From: Bacteroidales bacterium
GTDB lineage: Bacteria; Bacteroidota; Bacteroidia; Bacteroidales; UBA932
Length of the DNA stretch: 64,000 nt
Direction of reading: 5' to 3'
Assembly (NCBI GenBank): GCA_017430365.1
Contig: JAFRNC010000005.1
Span: 186,001 to 250,000, forward strand
A model generated the notes under the pieces. The model ran no database searches and was not told where the DNA came from. It worked only from the letters and a program-made list of their open reading frames with translations. Below are positions 24,421-35,200 of this stretch, piece after piece (position 1 is the stretch's first letter; each line of letters starts with the position of its first letter). The position numbers and the translations under genes are program-made.

Positions 24421-26871
24421 TTATTTGACTGGTATATCTCGGGTCGGGACGACGACGTTGCCGGCCTCGTCATAAATGGTTACATAGATATGGCCGCGCT
24501 CCACCCGGACATCAAGCCGCGACTCGCTGTCGTTGACCAGGATAGGGAACGAATTGTTCATCGTTCCGGCGGGGTGGTACTGGTATTCGTGCAGGTCGGC
24601 GCCGATCATCAGGTCTACACCTGCCTTGTTGAGAAGGGGCACGAAATTGTGGTTCATCCAGGTGTGCGGTACGAAATCGTCGGGTATACCGGGATCGATC
24701 ATCGGCGCATGCAGGATGCAGATCTTGACGGGAGCCTTGCGGAACGCGGGTTCGTTCATGGCCTTTTCCGCCCAGGCCATCTGTTCCCGCAGATAGTCTT
24801 CGTAAATCCTGTCGCCGGTCAGGGCAAGGGAGTTGGCAGCGCCGGTCTCTCCGGCATCCAGCACGATGAAGGCGACGGGGCCTTCGCGTAAGGTGTAGTA
24901 GTAGGGCGCGGATTCCGCTTTCGGGAATATCTTCTCCACCAAGGCGACGCCGCTGCCGCGGCCTTCGTGATTGCCGCGGGCGAAGACGACGGGCAGGTTG
25001 GCGCCATAAGGCCCAAGCGGTCCCACCTCATATTTGACCAGGCTGTCGACCGTCCAGTTGCCGGCCGAGATGATATCGCCGTTGAGCAGCAGGAAATCAT
25101 TGTCGCCGGTATCGATGTCGTCGAGAAGTGCGGCATAGTGGTCGAGCCGCATATGGACGTCGTTCATTACGGTGAAGTGACAGGTCTTCCGGTTGGGGTC
25201 GAATGTCGTCACCGAGTAATCGCCGGAATAGATGTCCCGGCCGTAGGCCGGCCTCCTCGGGTTAAGCGGGTCGACCACCCGGTTCCCGATCCGGTAGCGG
25301 TAGTCCGAGCCGCGCGAAAGGCCGGTGACGCGGACGGTGTGGAGCGTTCCGAAAAGTTTCCTTCCGGCATAATACTCATACACCCGGCGTCCGTTGGCCA
25401 GTTCCACCCAGCCCTGGCAGGGCATGGCGGTCGTCCACAGGACGGTGAAGGCGTCTTCGCTCATATCCGTCACCCAGGGGCCGCAGGTTACGGGGTTGTC
25501 CTGGACCTGTGAGCGCGGCTTAGCGGGCACCTGCGTGCTGTCGATCAGATTGCCGTGGCGGTCCATCAGCGTAAGGGCTATCCGCTCGGGCGTCACGTCC
25601 ATATGGATGGCGCTCACGGAATACGTTCCTTCCGTCCAGCGGCAGGCGATCTTGTCGGCGTTTTCCATGGCACCCTCGTCGAATTTACGGCCGCGGTCAT
25701 TGTCGGAAGACGTTGTCTGGATATAGACCGTGCCGTAAGAGCCGTCGGTGACCTTGTCGTCGTACAGGGCGTGGGAGCGCACGTAGACGTGGTTGTTGCC
25801 GGCGACGGCCAGGTCTACGCCCAACTCGTCGAAGATCCTGTGCCATCGGGCATACTGGCCGCTCCGGCCGTTTGTACCGTAGAACCATTCATAGTGCATG
25901 CAGACCACGACGAATGTCGGTGGATTGGCACAGCCCCGTTCGAAGGCCACGGAACTGCGCAGCCACTTCTCTGCGGCCTCGAATTCGGGACCGGCGGTCA
26001 TCCTCTCGGTATTGAGCATCAGGAAGAGCGTGTTCCCGTAGCGGAAACGGTAGCAGATGCCCATCTGTCCCTCATAACCGTTCTGCGGATAGTAGGATGT
26101 GCCGATGAAAAACGGATTTTCCGCGGGGAAGTCGTGGGAAACCATCGAATTCCGTGTCCAGTTGTCGTGATTGCCGTTTACGCGGGCCCAGAGGAATTCG
26201 TTGAAATTGTCTTCCTCGAACATCCGGCGCCAGAACGAATAACTGCCGCCCCAGGCAACCACGTCACCGGGACTGAAGACCCAGTCAATAGATGGATCGA
26301 AACGCTGCATGGTGTCGATCATGCCCATGGCGGCTTCGAGTCTGGTGGGGATAGGCGGGTAACTGTGGAAGTCGGAGATGATGCAGGCCGACCAGTGCTC
26401 CGCTCCGGCTGTCCGGAAGCGGTGTTCGGTACTGCGCGCGACAGCGTTGTCCCCTTTCTTTTCCACGATGACATATTTGTAGTCCGTATCTGGTTTCAGG
26501 TCAGTCAGGGTGGCGCCGAGTTTGGTGAAGACGGCATCTTCCACAATGTCGCTGTTGTCGGCCGCCTTGGAGGAAAAGCCCTGGAAGGCCGTGAAGCGCT
26601 CTGCCTGCTGCGGTTTGACGTCGCGGGCCCCGGTCCAATCGGTGTCGGAAAGTTCCGTCACCCGGACGCAGGTATGTTTGAAACTCGTGTCACAAGCCCA
26701 GCTGATGCCTATGGAGACCGAAGCGTCTGCGCCCGGTCCGGTGGAGATGCTGTAAAGCTTGTCGGAAACGGGAATACCGGTTATGCCGGGAGGCGGCGTG
26801 TTGCCGGTCAGGACGAATGTCGCGATGACGGCAAAAGCGAGGCTGTAAAGGAAAGAAAGCGGAGATTTCAT
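24421..26871 (-). CDS. Secreted protein with two metallophosphoesterase modules
   Basis: An 816-residue exported protein with an N-terminal hydrophobic segment (8-22). It is built from two similar halves, each a fibronectin-like domain (purple acid phosphatase N-terminal type) followed by a calcineurin-like phosphoesterase. First half: SDFHS (166), SPGDVV, NGNHDN (232), VCMHYEW, AGNNHVYVRSH. Second half: MNDVHMR (about 565), LNGDIIS, ARGNHEGRG, LHAPM, GADLHEYQYH. Both sets of metal ligands appear complete, with E after GNH in the second. Likely a periplasmic or surface phosphatase. It sits 3 nt from the next gene and 1 nt from the acetyltransferase, inside a glycan locus that also has a histidine phosphatase. 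Confidence 0.82.
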   Translation of the reverse strand: MKSPLSFLYSLAFAVIATFVLTGNTPPPGITGIPVSDKLYSISTGPGADASVSIGISWACDTSFKHTCVRVTELSDTDWTGARDVKPQQAERFTAFQGFSSKAADNSDIVEDAVFTKLGATLTDLKPDTDYKYVIVEKKGDNAVARSTEHRFRTAGAEHWSACIISDFHSYPPIPTRLEAAMGMIDTMQRFDPSIDWVFSPGDVVAWGGSYSFWRRMFEEDNFNEFLWARVNGNHDNWTRNSMVSHDFPAENPFFIGTSYYPQNGYEGQMGICYRFRYGNTLFLMLNTERMTAGPEFEAAEKWLRSSVAFERGCANPPTFVVVCMHYEWFYGTNGRSGQYARWHRIFDELGVDLAVAGNNHVYVRSHALYDDKVTDGSYGTVYIQTTSSDNDRGRKFDEGAMENADKIACRWTEGTYSVSAIHMDVTPERIALTLMDRHGNLIDSTQVPAKPRSQVQDNPVTCGPWVTDMSEDAFTVLWTTAMPCQGWVELANGRRVYEYYAGRKLFGTLHTVRVTGLSRGSDYRYRIGNRVVDPLNPRRPAYGRDIYSGDYSVTTFDPNRKTCHFTVMNDVHMRLDHYAALLDDIDTGDNDFLLLNGDIISAGNWTVDSLVKYEVGPLGPYGANLPVVFARGNHEGRGSGVALVEKIFPKAESAPYYYTLREGPVAFIVLDAGETGAANSLALTGDRIYEDYLREQMAWAEKAMNEPAFRKAPVKICILHAPMIDPGIPDDFVPHTWMNHNFVPLLNKAGVDLMIGADLHEYQYHPAGTMNNSFPILVNDSESRLDVRVERGHIYVTIYDEAGNVVVPTRDIPVK

Positions 26872-26872
26872 A

Positions 26873-28099
26873 TTATACTTTTAACTTGAGATGCAGTTTC
26901 TGCAGGATGCCGGTGACGGCCACCACTATCAGCGCGAAGCAGAAGCAGTTTACCAGGGACATTGGACTGTGGGTGAGCCAGTCGGGCAGGACGATGCCCG
27001 TAATGTCGGCGAAACCGTAAAACACGTACGGAATCATATAAGTGGTCAGTGTCGCCGTGCCGGCGGGCCGGATGACGGCGAACCAGCCGCTCAGGCCCTT
27101 GCTGTTGAGGAAACGGAGCAACGTGTATACGGCGATGGCGATGGCCGAGACGAACAGGCAGCAGGGAAGCGTGAGCCCCAGTTTGGCGGCAATCCAGAAT
27201 TTATGGGTGATAAAGCCGAGCAGCAGGGCGGCCACGGTTGCGGAGATGCCGATGACCGACCGTTTCCATTGCGGGAAGCCCGATATTTTCTCCGTGACCA
27301 CGGAGACCAGCATACCGCTCAGGGCGAGGAATACCGCACCTCCGTTGCCGATGTGCAGGACGCGGAGCATCCCTTCAAGGAAATTGGGGCGTGGAAAATC
27401 GAGTATGGCCGTGCCGCCGAGTTCGGGCCGCAGCCGCTGCGTAAGGACGCAGACGGCCAGTACCGCCGCCCAGACTGGGACGGTCTTGCGGAGATTGTCG
27501 CGGCAGAAAAAATAAACGGTGGCTGATACGAGATAGGTCCAGGCAATGCCGCCCAGAATGCTGAACGAGGTGTCGAAGACGCCCCCGTCAGGCTTGCGGT
27601 AGGTCAGGGCCAGGAAGAGTAGGCAGATGCCGCCGACTATTTTCAGGCAGGTGAAGAGGATGGACTGCCGCCGCGAGGGGTTTTTCGGATAGGCGTTCCA
27701 TACCAGGAAGAAGGATGCCACGGCCACGAGCCAGTACACTCCGATGCGGTAGAGCGTGAAGTCTGGTGCCAGACGGGCTTCCGAGTTGCCCAGGAAGGCG
27801 CCCATGATGAGCAGGGAAAGTGTCCGGATCAGGATGTGTCCGGCCGTGGATTCCCCGCTGTAACCTTTGCGGTAGCGGTTTTCGATGGCATATGGGACTG
27901 ACATACCGACGCAGAACAGGAAAGCGGGATATACGAAGTCGGAAAGGCCCATGAAGTCTACGCCGTGCTTGGCGTGTTCCATCCATTGCGGTACATCGTG
28001 GACTTTCCAGAAGTCGTTGACGAAGATCATGAGCGTCATTGTCAGCGCCCGGAGCATGTCGATGGCCAGATTGCGGCCCTGGGTGTTTTCCTTTACCAT
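26873..28099 (-). CDS. Membrane acetyltransferase, heparan-glucosaminide type (NagX/DUF5009-like)
   Basis: A 408-residue membrane protein with about eleven helices. It opens RNLAIDMLRALTMTLMIFVNDFWKVHDVPQWMEHAKHGVDFMGLSDFVYPAFLFCVGMSV, the arrangement of the HGSNAT/NagX family, in which a histidine in the first lumenal loop takes the acetyl group and passes it to a terminal glucosamine. In an operon with a GlcN-specific GH2 enzyme this fits N-acetylation of glucosamine released outside or in the periplasm. The ATG at 28099 is 5 nt after the GH9 stop. A longer frame reaches 28204 but its extra residues overlap GH9 and lack family similarity, so the shorter start is chosen. Confidence 0.75.
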   Translation of the reverse strand: MVKENTQGRNLAIDMLRALTMTLMIFVNDFWKVHDVPQWMEHAKHGVDFMGLSDFVYPAFLFCVGMSVPYAIENRYRKGYSGESTAGHILIRTLSLLIMGAFLGNSEARLAPDFTLYRIGVYWLVAVASFFLVWNAYPKNPSRRQSILFTCLKIVGGICLLFLALTYRKPDGGVFDTSFSILGGIAWTYLVSATVYFFCRDNLRKTVPVWAAVLAVCVLTQRLRPELGGTAILDFPRPNFLEGMLRVLHIGNGGAVFLALSGMLVSVVTEKISGFPQWKRSVIGISATVAALLLGFITHKFWIAAKLGLTLPCCLFVSAIAIAVYTLLRFLNSKGLSGWFAVIRPAGTATLTTYMIPYVFYGFADITGIVLPDWLTHSPMSLVNCFCFALIVVAVTGILQKLHLKLKV

Positions 28100-28103
28100 G
28101 GCA

Positions 28104-30539
28104 TCAGAATTCTGCGATGAGCATGAGCCATTTGACGGCGGTACCGCCCCATACCTCCTTGTAAGTGGCGGTGTTGAATTGTGGCCAGTAGGGCTGGTCT
28201 TCATTGAAGTAGGATTGCATTCCTACGGGGATTTCACCCACGGTTTCGCCGGGGAGCGCATTGTAGAGCTGGCACCAGTTACTGCCTTCCCCATATATCA
28301 GTGACTGTCCGAAAGGATTGTAGCCGACAACCCATTCCAACTGTTTTTCGGCAATCTGCCTGAGCTTCGGGTCGTTGAGAAGCCGGGCGCAGATGGCCGC
28401 GGCCTTGCCGTCGGAGAGGCTGCAGGCGGTGTTGCCCTTGAAACTGAACCAGACGGGGAATTTGCGCAGGTAATGCTCTTCGTCGAGTTGTACGCCATTG
28501 CGCATCATCTCCGCGTAGTCGGCGTCGGCGCCGCTGCGGATGCCGACCTGCCAGGCATAAAAATTAGCACTGTCCTTCACCTCGTCCTTGTGATAAACGC
28601 CGCTGGGCATCATGCCGTAAGGTTCGATGTAGGACATAAGGTCTTTCATATAATTGCCGTACAGCCGTACAGCTTCCATCCAGCGCGCCTTGTCCGGGTG
28701 TTCAGGCTGGGTGGTGATCAGCGCCTCGAGCGCTTCCATGTAGGCGTAACTGCGCGACTGGTGGTTATAGTGTACGGTCGACTTCCTGTCCTTGTCGCGG
28801 TAGAAGAAACCGCACAGGCCGCCGCCCACCGGTTCGGTGCGCTGGCACTCCAGCGTGTATTCGATGAATCTGGCCGCCTCGTCGGCATAGCGGTTTTCGC
28901 CCGTGGCCTTGTAGAGCATGCTGGCAGCCCACGACATGTTGGCGTGATACTGGCTTTCGGAGGTCATGCGCGTATGGCCGCCGGCCCGGTTCATTTCCGA
29001 AAGCTCGGCAAAACCCATTTCGTTGAAGCGCGCCAGTGCGAAATCATAGTCTTCGCGTGCCACCTTGAGCAGATTGCCCGCCATCTCCGGATCGTCCGGG
29101 AGGATCATCGAAGTATAGGCTTCGATGCCGGCGAAAAGGAAGTTTTCGAGTGCGCCGTTGTGGACGCGGATCTCGCGGCGTCCGGCATCGTCTTCCGTAT
29201 CCAGGATTCCGTCTGTCCAGAGATTCGTGCCCCAGGACATAGCCCGGTAGCCGTCGCCCAGGCGGGAGCGGAGCACATAGTCCATTCCCCAGAGCCCTTC
29301 TTCCATAAGCCGGTTGTAAAGGTCCGTGTTGCCTTTTTCACGGGCGCGCTGCGCCGCCTGGAAGAAAGCGTAGGAAATCTCGGCGCTCTGGACGGTCTGC
29401 TGTGACATGTCGCCCGCATCGTGCCAGCCGCCGTTGAGCGGATAGACCTGACCCTTGTAAGTGGCGTGCAGGTCGGCATGGCATTCGCCGTGGTGCCCTG
29501 GCACAGGATATCCGCAGCGTTCGCAGAACATGAAGTTCACCAGCCTCCAGGCGCTGTCGTCCCAGACATTATCGTCGATGTAGAAGGGCCAGGTAGTCGT
29601 TTTGCCGACCTTGATGACATACCGGCCGGGTTTCCGGAGTTTGGAAAAATCGATGATCCGGTATTCGCCGAGTGCCGTCTTGACGGTCCTGACCTTGCCG
29701 CGAAGTGCCGTCCGGCCGGTTTTGTCGTTGATGATTCTGAATTTCCGGGCATCCGGGACAGTGACGACAGCCGTTTTTTCCATCCCGGTGGTATAGCCGG
29801 TGGTCGAGAAGATGATGCGGCCTTCGGCGGGTTTCCAGCCCTTGACCGGTTCGGGGTCCGCGATTGTTTCGAGCAGGACGTTGTCCACATCGAAGCGCAG
29901 GGTGTCGCCCATGGTCAGTTCCCTGCCGAATATCTCGATGGCGAATTTGAGATACGACACCTTGTCGCGCTCCAGCCCCGTAAACTCGAGATAGCAGTCG
30001 TTCCACTGGTTGTTCTTGAGATTGATCTCATGGTAGCCCTCGCGTCCGAAGCGGTCGGGAACCTTCACTTCGCCGTCGTTTTCAAGATACAGGTTCAGAT
30101 AGACCGTACGTGCGCCTTCGCATTCGGGGTAGATGCTGAAACGCAGCCGGTTGTAGGGGCGCCAGTCGGCGCCTTTCAGGTCGAAGGCGGCCAGGCATGT
30201 GCCGCGGCCAAGGCCCCAGCCGAGCATTTTTTCGGGCATCGACGGGGATTCGAGCCGTAGGCTGTGCGTCCCTTCCACGGCACGGTCCGTCGTGAGCGAA
30301 ATCGTGCCGATGCCGTCATGGGTCCAGCCCTCGAGGCTTTCCATGCCGCACAGGAGTTCCGAATGGAGTACTTCTTTTTGCAGACCGGCCGTTTCTACGG
30401 ATTTGTCTTCGTGGAGTCGCAGGGGCTTGTGTACGTAACCCGATTCGATGATATCCTTGCGGAACTCTTCATCGACCTGGGCGGAAACGGCCGTTACGCA
30501 TAGGATACAGACGGCCAGCAGGAGGACTTTTCGGTACAT
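28104..30539 (-). CDS. Glycoside hydrolase family 9 enzyme
   Basis: An 811-residue secreted enzyme (signal KVLLLAVCILCVTAVSA). Residues about 60-230 form a carbohydrate-binding-like beta domain (DLKGADWRPYNRLRFSIYPE, DTLRFDVDNVLLE). An Ig-like N-terminal GH9 domain follows (FRIINDKTGRTALRG to GRYVIKVGKTTTWPFYI), then the GH9 barrel with NGGWHDAGDMSQQ (near 372; catalytic aspartates), WGTNLW, YAWQVGIRSGADADYAEMM and the C-terminal YFNEDQPYWPQFN. GH9 includes endoglucanases and also exo-beta-glucosaminidases; the second fits the GH2 neighbour. Carbohydrate cleavage at the surface or periplasm is likely. It is separated from susD by 69 nt holding a strong hairpin. Confidence 0.85.
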   Translation of the reverse strand: MYRKVLLLAVCILCVTAVSAQVDEEFRKDIIESGYVHKPLRLHEDKSVETAGLQKEVLHSELLCGMESLEGWTHDGIGTISLTTDRAVEGTHSLRLESPSMPEKMLGWGLGRGTCLAAFDLKGADWRPYNRLRFSIYPECEGARTVYLNLYLENDGEVKVPDRFGREGYHEINLKNNQWNDCYLEFTGLERDKVSYLKFAIEIFGRELTMGDTLRFDVDNVLLETIADPEPVKGWKPAEGRIIFSTTGYTTGMEKTAVVTVPDARKFRIINDKTGRTALRGKVRTVKTALGEYRIIDFSKLRKPGRYVIKVGKTTTWPFYIDDNVWDDSAWRLVNFMFCERCGYPVPGHHGECHADLHATYKGQVYPLNGGWHDAGDMSQQTVQSAEISYAFFQAAQRAREKGNTDLYNRLMEEGLWGMDYVLRSRLGDGYRAMSWGTNLWTDGILDTEDDAGRREIRVHNGALENFLFAGIEAYTSMILPDDPEMAGNLLKVAREDYDFALARFNEMGFAELSEMNRAGGHTRMTSESQYHANMSWAASMLYKATGENRYADEAARFIEYTLECQRTEPVGGGLCGFFYRDKDRKSTVHYNHQSRSYAYMEALEALITTQPEHPDKARWMEAVRLYGNYMKDLMSYIEPYGMMPSGVYHKDEVKDSANFYAWQVGIRSGADADYAEMMRNGVQLDEEHYLRKFPVWFSFKGNTACSLSDGKAAAICARLLNDPKLRQIAEKQLEWVVGYNPFGQSLIYGEGSNWCQLYNALPGETVGEIPVGMQSYFNEDQPYWPQFNTATYKEVWGGTAVKWLMLIAEF

Positions 30540-30558
30540 GACGGTTTGTGGATAAAAG

Positions 30559-30584
30559 GGGAGGCTGGCCCGGGCCAGCCTCCC
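30559..30584 (-). terminator. Strong hairpin between susD and GH9 (attenuator)
   Basis: A perfect 26-bp palindrome (GGGAGGCTGGCCC and its complement). On the minus strand it is followed by CTTTTATCC. It could stop part of the transcripts after susC-susD and lower expression of the enzymes behind. A TAACTTTG box (30591 to 30584) borders it and could start a second transcript. Confidence 0.6.
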
Positions 30585-30591
30585 AAAGTTA
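30584..30591 (-). promoter_or_regulatory. Possible internal -7 box before the hairpin
   Basis: TAACTTTG on the minus strand. If used, the hairpin would lie at the start of the leader of the GH9 mRNA. No -33 element was seen. Confidence 0.3.
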
Positions 30592-30608
30592 GTAAAAATA
30601 CGGGACTA

Positions 30609-32207
30609 TCAGAAGTTGCCCTTGTCGACATCCCACCACAGGCGGGTTGAAGCTTTGTCAGGCCCGCCGAGGAAGCTCAGAGCCTGCTGGTAGCCGGTCG
30701 CGTCGCTGCTGATGGCACTCTGCGGGTATGTGCACCTGCGGACGATTTCGTCGTTTTTCAGGTCGCTGCTCGCATTGATGATGACAGGATACTGGCGCGG
30801 ATAACCCGTACGGCGAAGATCGGTCCATGCCTCGTAACCGTCCGGATAGATGGCAAGGTACTTCTGGTCGATAATCCGTTCGAGTTTGACTTCGTTGGAA
30901 GCGTTTTCATCCCACTTGGGCGACAGGAAGTTGGCCGCCGAGATGTTCCAGCTCGGTTCGAGCGGGTTGACATAATCGGCCGGGACGGCGTTGCTGGCCA
31001 GGTAGTCGTCGACACCGCCGACACCGTACTGGTTGAACGATTCTTTTACGCCTGCCTCATAGAATTCCTTTGCAGAGCCACTCACCCAGCCGCGGAGGGC
31101 GGCTTCTGCGAGCAGGAACTGCGTTTCAGCCGGAACCATGATGATAGCGGCGTCGGTCTTCTGGGTGGAGAGGAGGGAATACGGAATCTCGGCTCCCTTG
31201 CCGGGGGCGTCGTTACCCATGCGGATACTGGCGAAGTTGCGGCCTGCGGCCTTGAAGTCGGCATTGGAAGTCTCCACGAAGTACTTGCCTTCACGAGGAT
31301 CGGAATAGCCGGTCAGGAACGATTCGATGACGGCACCCATATAGCAGTCGTTCCAGGCGGTAGACAGAGTGTAGAGCGGGTGCTGCCAGGTGGATGCGTG
31401 CATCGTGACCACGTCGCTCTTGCCGCTCAGCAGGCCGTAGGAATTGCCGATGGCTTTCTGGGCTTCGGACTTGGCCTTGGCAGGATCGACTTTCACGATA
31501 TGCATGGCCAGGCGCAGGCGGAGCGAGTTGGCGAAACGGATCCATTTCGCGAAGTCGCCATTGCACCAGTCGTCGAAACGCTTGAAGTTGTTTGAAGTCG
31601 TCGAGCCGGTGGTCTTGATGAAGTTGTCCAGGGCATTGACTGCGATGTCGAGGTCGGCGAAGAAGGCATTGTAGGAATCCTGCATGCTTTCGAAGTTGCC
31701 GCCGGTGGCGCTCTGTCCATACTTGCTGTAGATGCACGGTCCGTAGCAGTCGCACAGACGGCTCATTGCCATGACCTGCATGATCAGGGCGGGCGCATAG
31801 AAGTGGCGGTACTGGTCGTTGTCGGCCAGTGGCTTGATGGAGTTGAAAATAGGAGACATCACCCGTTTGTAAGTAACGTCCCACTCGAAGCCGACCCAGC
31901 CGTCAACCATGAAAAGGTTGCCCGTGTTGGCGTTGGAGAGGAAGGCGGACACGTTGGAGAAGTATCCGGCCCACAGGTCGGCGGTCAGGTTCTGCACCAA
32001 CTGGAACTCCCAGTTGCTGTTGTTGTAGTTGTAGTACACTGACTGCATGATCTGCGGATAGTAAGCGCCGATGTTGTTGTAGTCGGCAGCCAGCATCTCA
32101 TCGGTCACGCCGAAGGGGTTCGTATTGTAGTCTTCCCATTTTGCACAGGAAGAGAACACAAAGGTGATAACCAGTGCTACAAAAAATGCTTTGAATATAG
32201 ATTTCAT
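30609..32207 (-). CDS. SusD-like surface glycan-binding lipoprotein
   Basis: A 532-residue lipoprotein; the signal FVALVITFVFSSC gives a lipid-anchored cysteine at 21. It belongs to the SusD/RagB-like group: DYNNIGAYYPQIMQSVYYNYNNSNWEFQLVQNLTADLWAGYF near the N-terminus, RFANSLRLRLAMHIVKVDPAKAKSEAQKAI, ETQFLLAEAALRGW and ERIIDQKYLAIYPDGYEAWTDLRRTGYPRQ at the end, which are the TPR and C-terminal blocks of the SusD-like family. It binds the glycan at the surface and caps the SusC barrel. The gene follows susC by 16 nt. Ligand specificity cannot be read. Confidence 0.93.
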   Translation of the reverse strand: MKSIFKAFFVALVITFVFSSCAKWEDYNTNPFGVTDEMLAADYNNIGAYYPQIMQSVYYNYNNSNWEFQLVQNLTADLWAGYFSNVSAFLSNANTGNLFMVDGWVGFEWDVTYKRVMSPIFNSIKPLADNDQYRHFYAPALIMQVMAMSRLCDCYGPCIYSKYGQSATGGNFESMQDSYNAFFADLDIAVNALDNFIKTTGSTTSNNFKRFDDWCNGDFAKWIRFANSLRLRLAMHIVKVDPAKAKSEAQKAIGNSYGLLSGKSDVVTMHASTWQHPLYTLSTAWNDCYMGAVIESFLTGYSDPREGKYFVETSNADFKAAGRNFASIRMGNDAPGKGAEIPYSLLSTQKTDAAIIMVPAETQFLLAEAALRGWVSGSAKEFYEAGVKESFNQYGVGGVDDYLASNAVPADYVNPLEPSWNISAANFLSPKWDENASNEVKLERIIDQKYLAIYPDGYEAWTDLRRTGYPRQYPVIINASSDLKNDEIVRRCTYPQSAISSDATGYQQALSFLGGPDKASTRLWWDVDKGNF

Positions 32208-32223
32208 AGTAGTAGCCCTCTAA

Positions 32224-35200
32224 TTAAAATGTAACCTTGATATTGAAACCTAGCGACCTGGTGGTCGGCATGCCGTAGAAGCTGAAGCCTTCGAAGTGGC
32301 CGTCCGTATCGAGGAGCGAATCGGGGTCATACGGAATCTTCTTGTAGAAGAACAGGAGGTTTCTTCCGACGAGCGAGATGCTCAGGTCCTGGCAGAAATT
32401 GCCGAGGATCTTCTTGGGCAGCGAGTAGCCGATGGAAGCCTCGCGGAGACGGATGTTCGTGGCGTCGTACACATAGAATTCATTGATTCCTTCGAATCCG
32501 CCGACGCGGCTGAAGAATGCCTGCACGTCGTTGAACTTGTGTCCTTCATACTCCACGAAACCTTGTTCACGGCATTTGGCACTGTAGGCGGAAGTTCCCC
32601 AACCGTCGAGGTCGGCCTGGGTGGCGTCGAGGGCGACACCGCCGAAGCGGCCGTCAATAAGGAAGTTGACATTGAAGCCTCCGATCTGGAAGTTGTTGTT
32701 CCAGCCGGCGGTCAGCCTGGGTTCCGTGTTGCCGATGTAGGTGAATTCACCGCTTTCCTTGTAAGGCAGGCCGCTGTCGTCGAGCAGCAGGTTGCCGCTG
32801 CCGTCGCGGGCGAAGCGGCGGACATAAAGGTCGCCGTAAGAACCGCCTTCTGTCAGTTTGAGGGCATAACCGTGGTTGGTGGCATCGCAAATCACGAAGG
32901 TCTGGATATCATCGTTCAGTGAAATGACCTTGTTGCGGTTCAAGCCGAGGTTGATGCTGCTCTTCCATACGAAATTGCGGGTCTCCACCGGGACGATGCC
33001 AACCGTGGCCTCGATACCCTGGTTCTGGATGTTACCCGAGTTCACATAGTAGGACGAGTAACCGGAACCGGCCGGCGCGTCGAGCGAGAACAGCTGGTTG
33101 CGGGTGTTGGTCTTGTAGTACTCTACATCGAACGACAGGCGGTTGTTGAAGAGACGGAGGTCGAAGCCGGTCTCAAACGAAGCAGACAGCTCGGGTTTCA
33201 GCGTACCGAACGGTGCCGTGGTGTTGGAGGAGACTGAACCGGAGTAGGCGACGGAGCCGAGCGGGTTGGTGACACGGCTGGGCAGGTCGTTACCCACGAC
33301 GGCGTAGGATGCCCTGACTTTGAACAGATCCACCCAGGAAGGCATGTTGAGGGCCTCGTTCAGGAGGATGGACAGACCGGCGGAAGGATAGAAGAAGCCG
33401 GTCTTGAAGCTCTGGGAGAAGGCAAGCGTCGAAGACCAGTCGTTACGGCCGGTCACGTCAAGGAAGAGCCAGTCACGGAAGGAGAGAGTCGCCGTAGCGA
33501 AGACGCCGATCAACTCGCCACGATACCAGCTTTCATCGGTGCCGCGGACCGTCATGTTGTTGACGGTAAAGATGTTTGCGAGTTTGAGCTCACCGCCGCC
33601 ATAACGGGAGTTGATGGTGGTGTTGGTGCTTTCATCGTAGTTGATGCTCGTACCGATCGTGGCGTTGAAGCCGAAGTCGCCCCATTTGTCCTTGTATCCG
33701 GCCAGGAAGTCGGCATAGGCGGTCATGCTGGTGCGTTTGCCCGTGATGTACTGGCCGTTCTCGGAGAGGACGACACTGGGCGTCGTGGTGGCGTAGGCCT
33801 TATAGGACTCGCGTCTTGCAGAATAGTCGGCGCTGGCACGGGCCTGGAGGTAAACCTTGGGGGAGATGTCCCAGCGGAGGGAGAGCGAACCCATCGCGCG
33901 GTCGCGCCACTGCTCGCTGATGATGCGGTTGGTGATCCAGTACGGGTTCTCGTCGTCGTTGGCGGTGAGCGGTTTGTACCAGTTCTGCACCATCAGGTTG
34001 CGGTCCATGTCATAAACCTCGAATTTTTCCCTGTACTCGCTGAAATTGAGGTCGACCGGGAAATGGTACACACTCATCACCGGGTTGTGATACAGACCGC
34101 CGGTGGTCGGACGGTTCTTGGTGTACTGGCGGATGAACTGGACAGAAGCGTCGAGCGTCAGGTTTTCCGCGAACTTGGTTGTGTTGCGGAAAGTGATGTT
34201 GTGGCGGCTCAGTTTGCTGTTGTTGCCCAGGATACTGTTGGCGGTCGTGTTACCATAGGAGAGGTAAGTCTGGTTCCGCTCATTGCCGCTCTGGACCGAG
34301 AGGCTGTTGGTGAGCGTGTGGGCCGTCTCGAAGAAATTGTCGGCCGCAAGCACACCGTTGGTTACCTTCGAGCCCCAGCTCTTCCATGAAGCGTCGTGTC
34401 CATAGGCGTTCTGGAGTTCGTGCCTATAGACGGGGTTCTCGAAATTGGTCGTGCTGTTGAACGTCACGCGGGTCTGGCCGGCGACGCCCTTCTTTGTGGT
34501 GATCAGGATGACGCCGTTGGCGGCCTGGGTACCGTAAAGGGCGGAAGCGGAAGCACCCTTCAGGATGGTGATGCTCTCGATATCGTCGGGGTTGAGGTTG
34601 CCGATGCCGTCACCATTGTCGAAGGAAGCCATACCGCTCGAGCCGTAGGTGTCACCGCTGACGTCGGCGGAGCTGCTCATCGGCACGCCGTTGATGATGT
34701 AGAGCGGTTCGTTGCCGCTGTTGACCGAACGGAAACCGCGGATGGAGATCTTCGCAGAACCACCCATACCGGCCGCCGACTGGGTTACCGTCACACCGGA
34801 GGCCTTGCCGGCCAGGGATGTGATCATGTTGGCTGCGCGGTTGCCGGCGATCTCGTCGGAAGAAACCACCTGCTCTGCATAAGTCAGGGATTTCGCCGCG
34901 CGGGTGATGCCGAGGGCGGAGACGACGGCCTCTTCCAGGACGTTGTCACTGTTCATGACGACGTCCACGACGTTTCTTCCGGCTACTTCGACTATGACTT
35001 CGTCATAACCGACCGAAGAGAAGCGGAGTGATGCGTTGACGGGGACGTTGATGGCGTACCGGCCTTCTGCGTCGGCGGATACCGCATTGCCCGTCCCTTG
35101 CTGGATGACCGTCACAAAGGAGACGGGTTCACCCGACTGCGCATCTTTCACCTGTCCGGTCACACGGATGCTCTGCGCAAAGGCGGCAGATGCCGTGATC

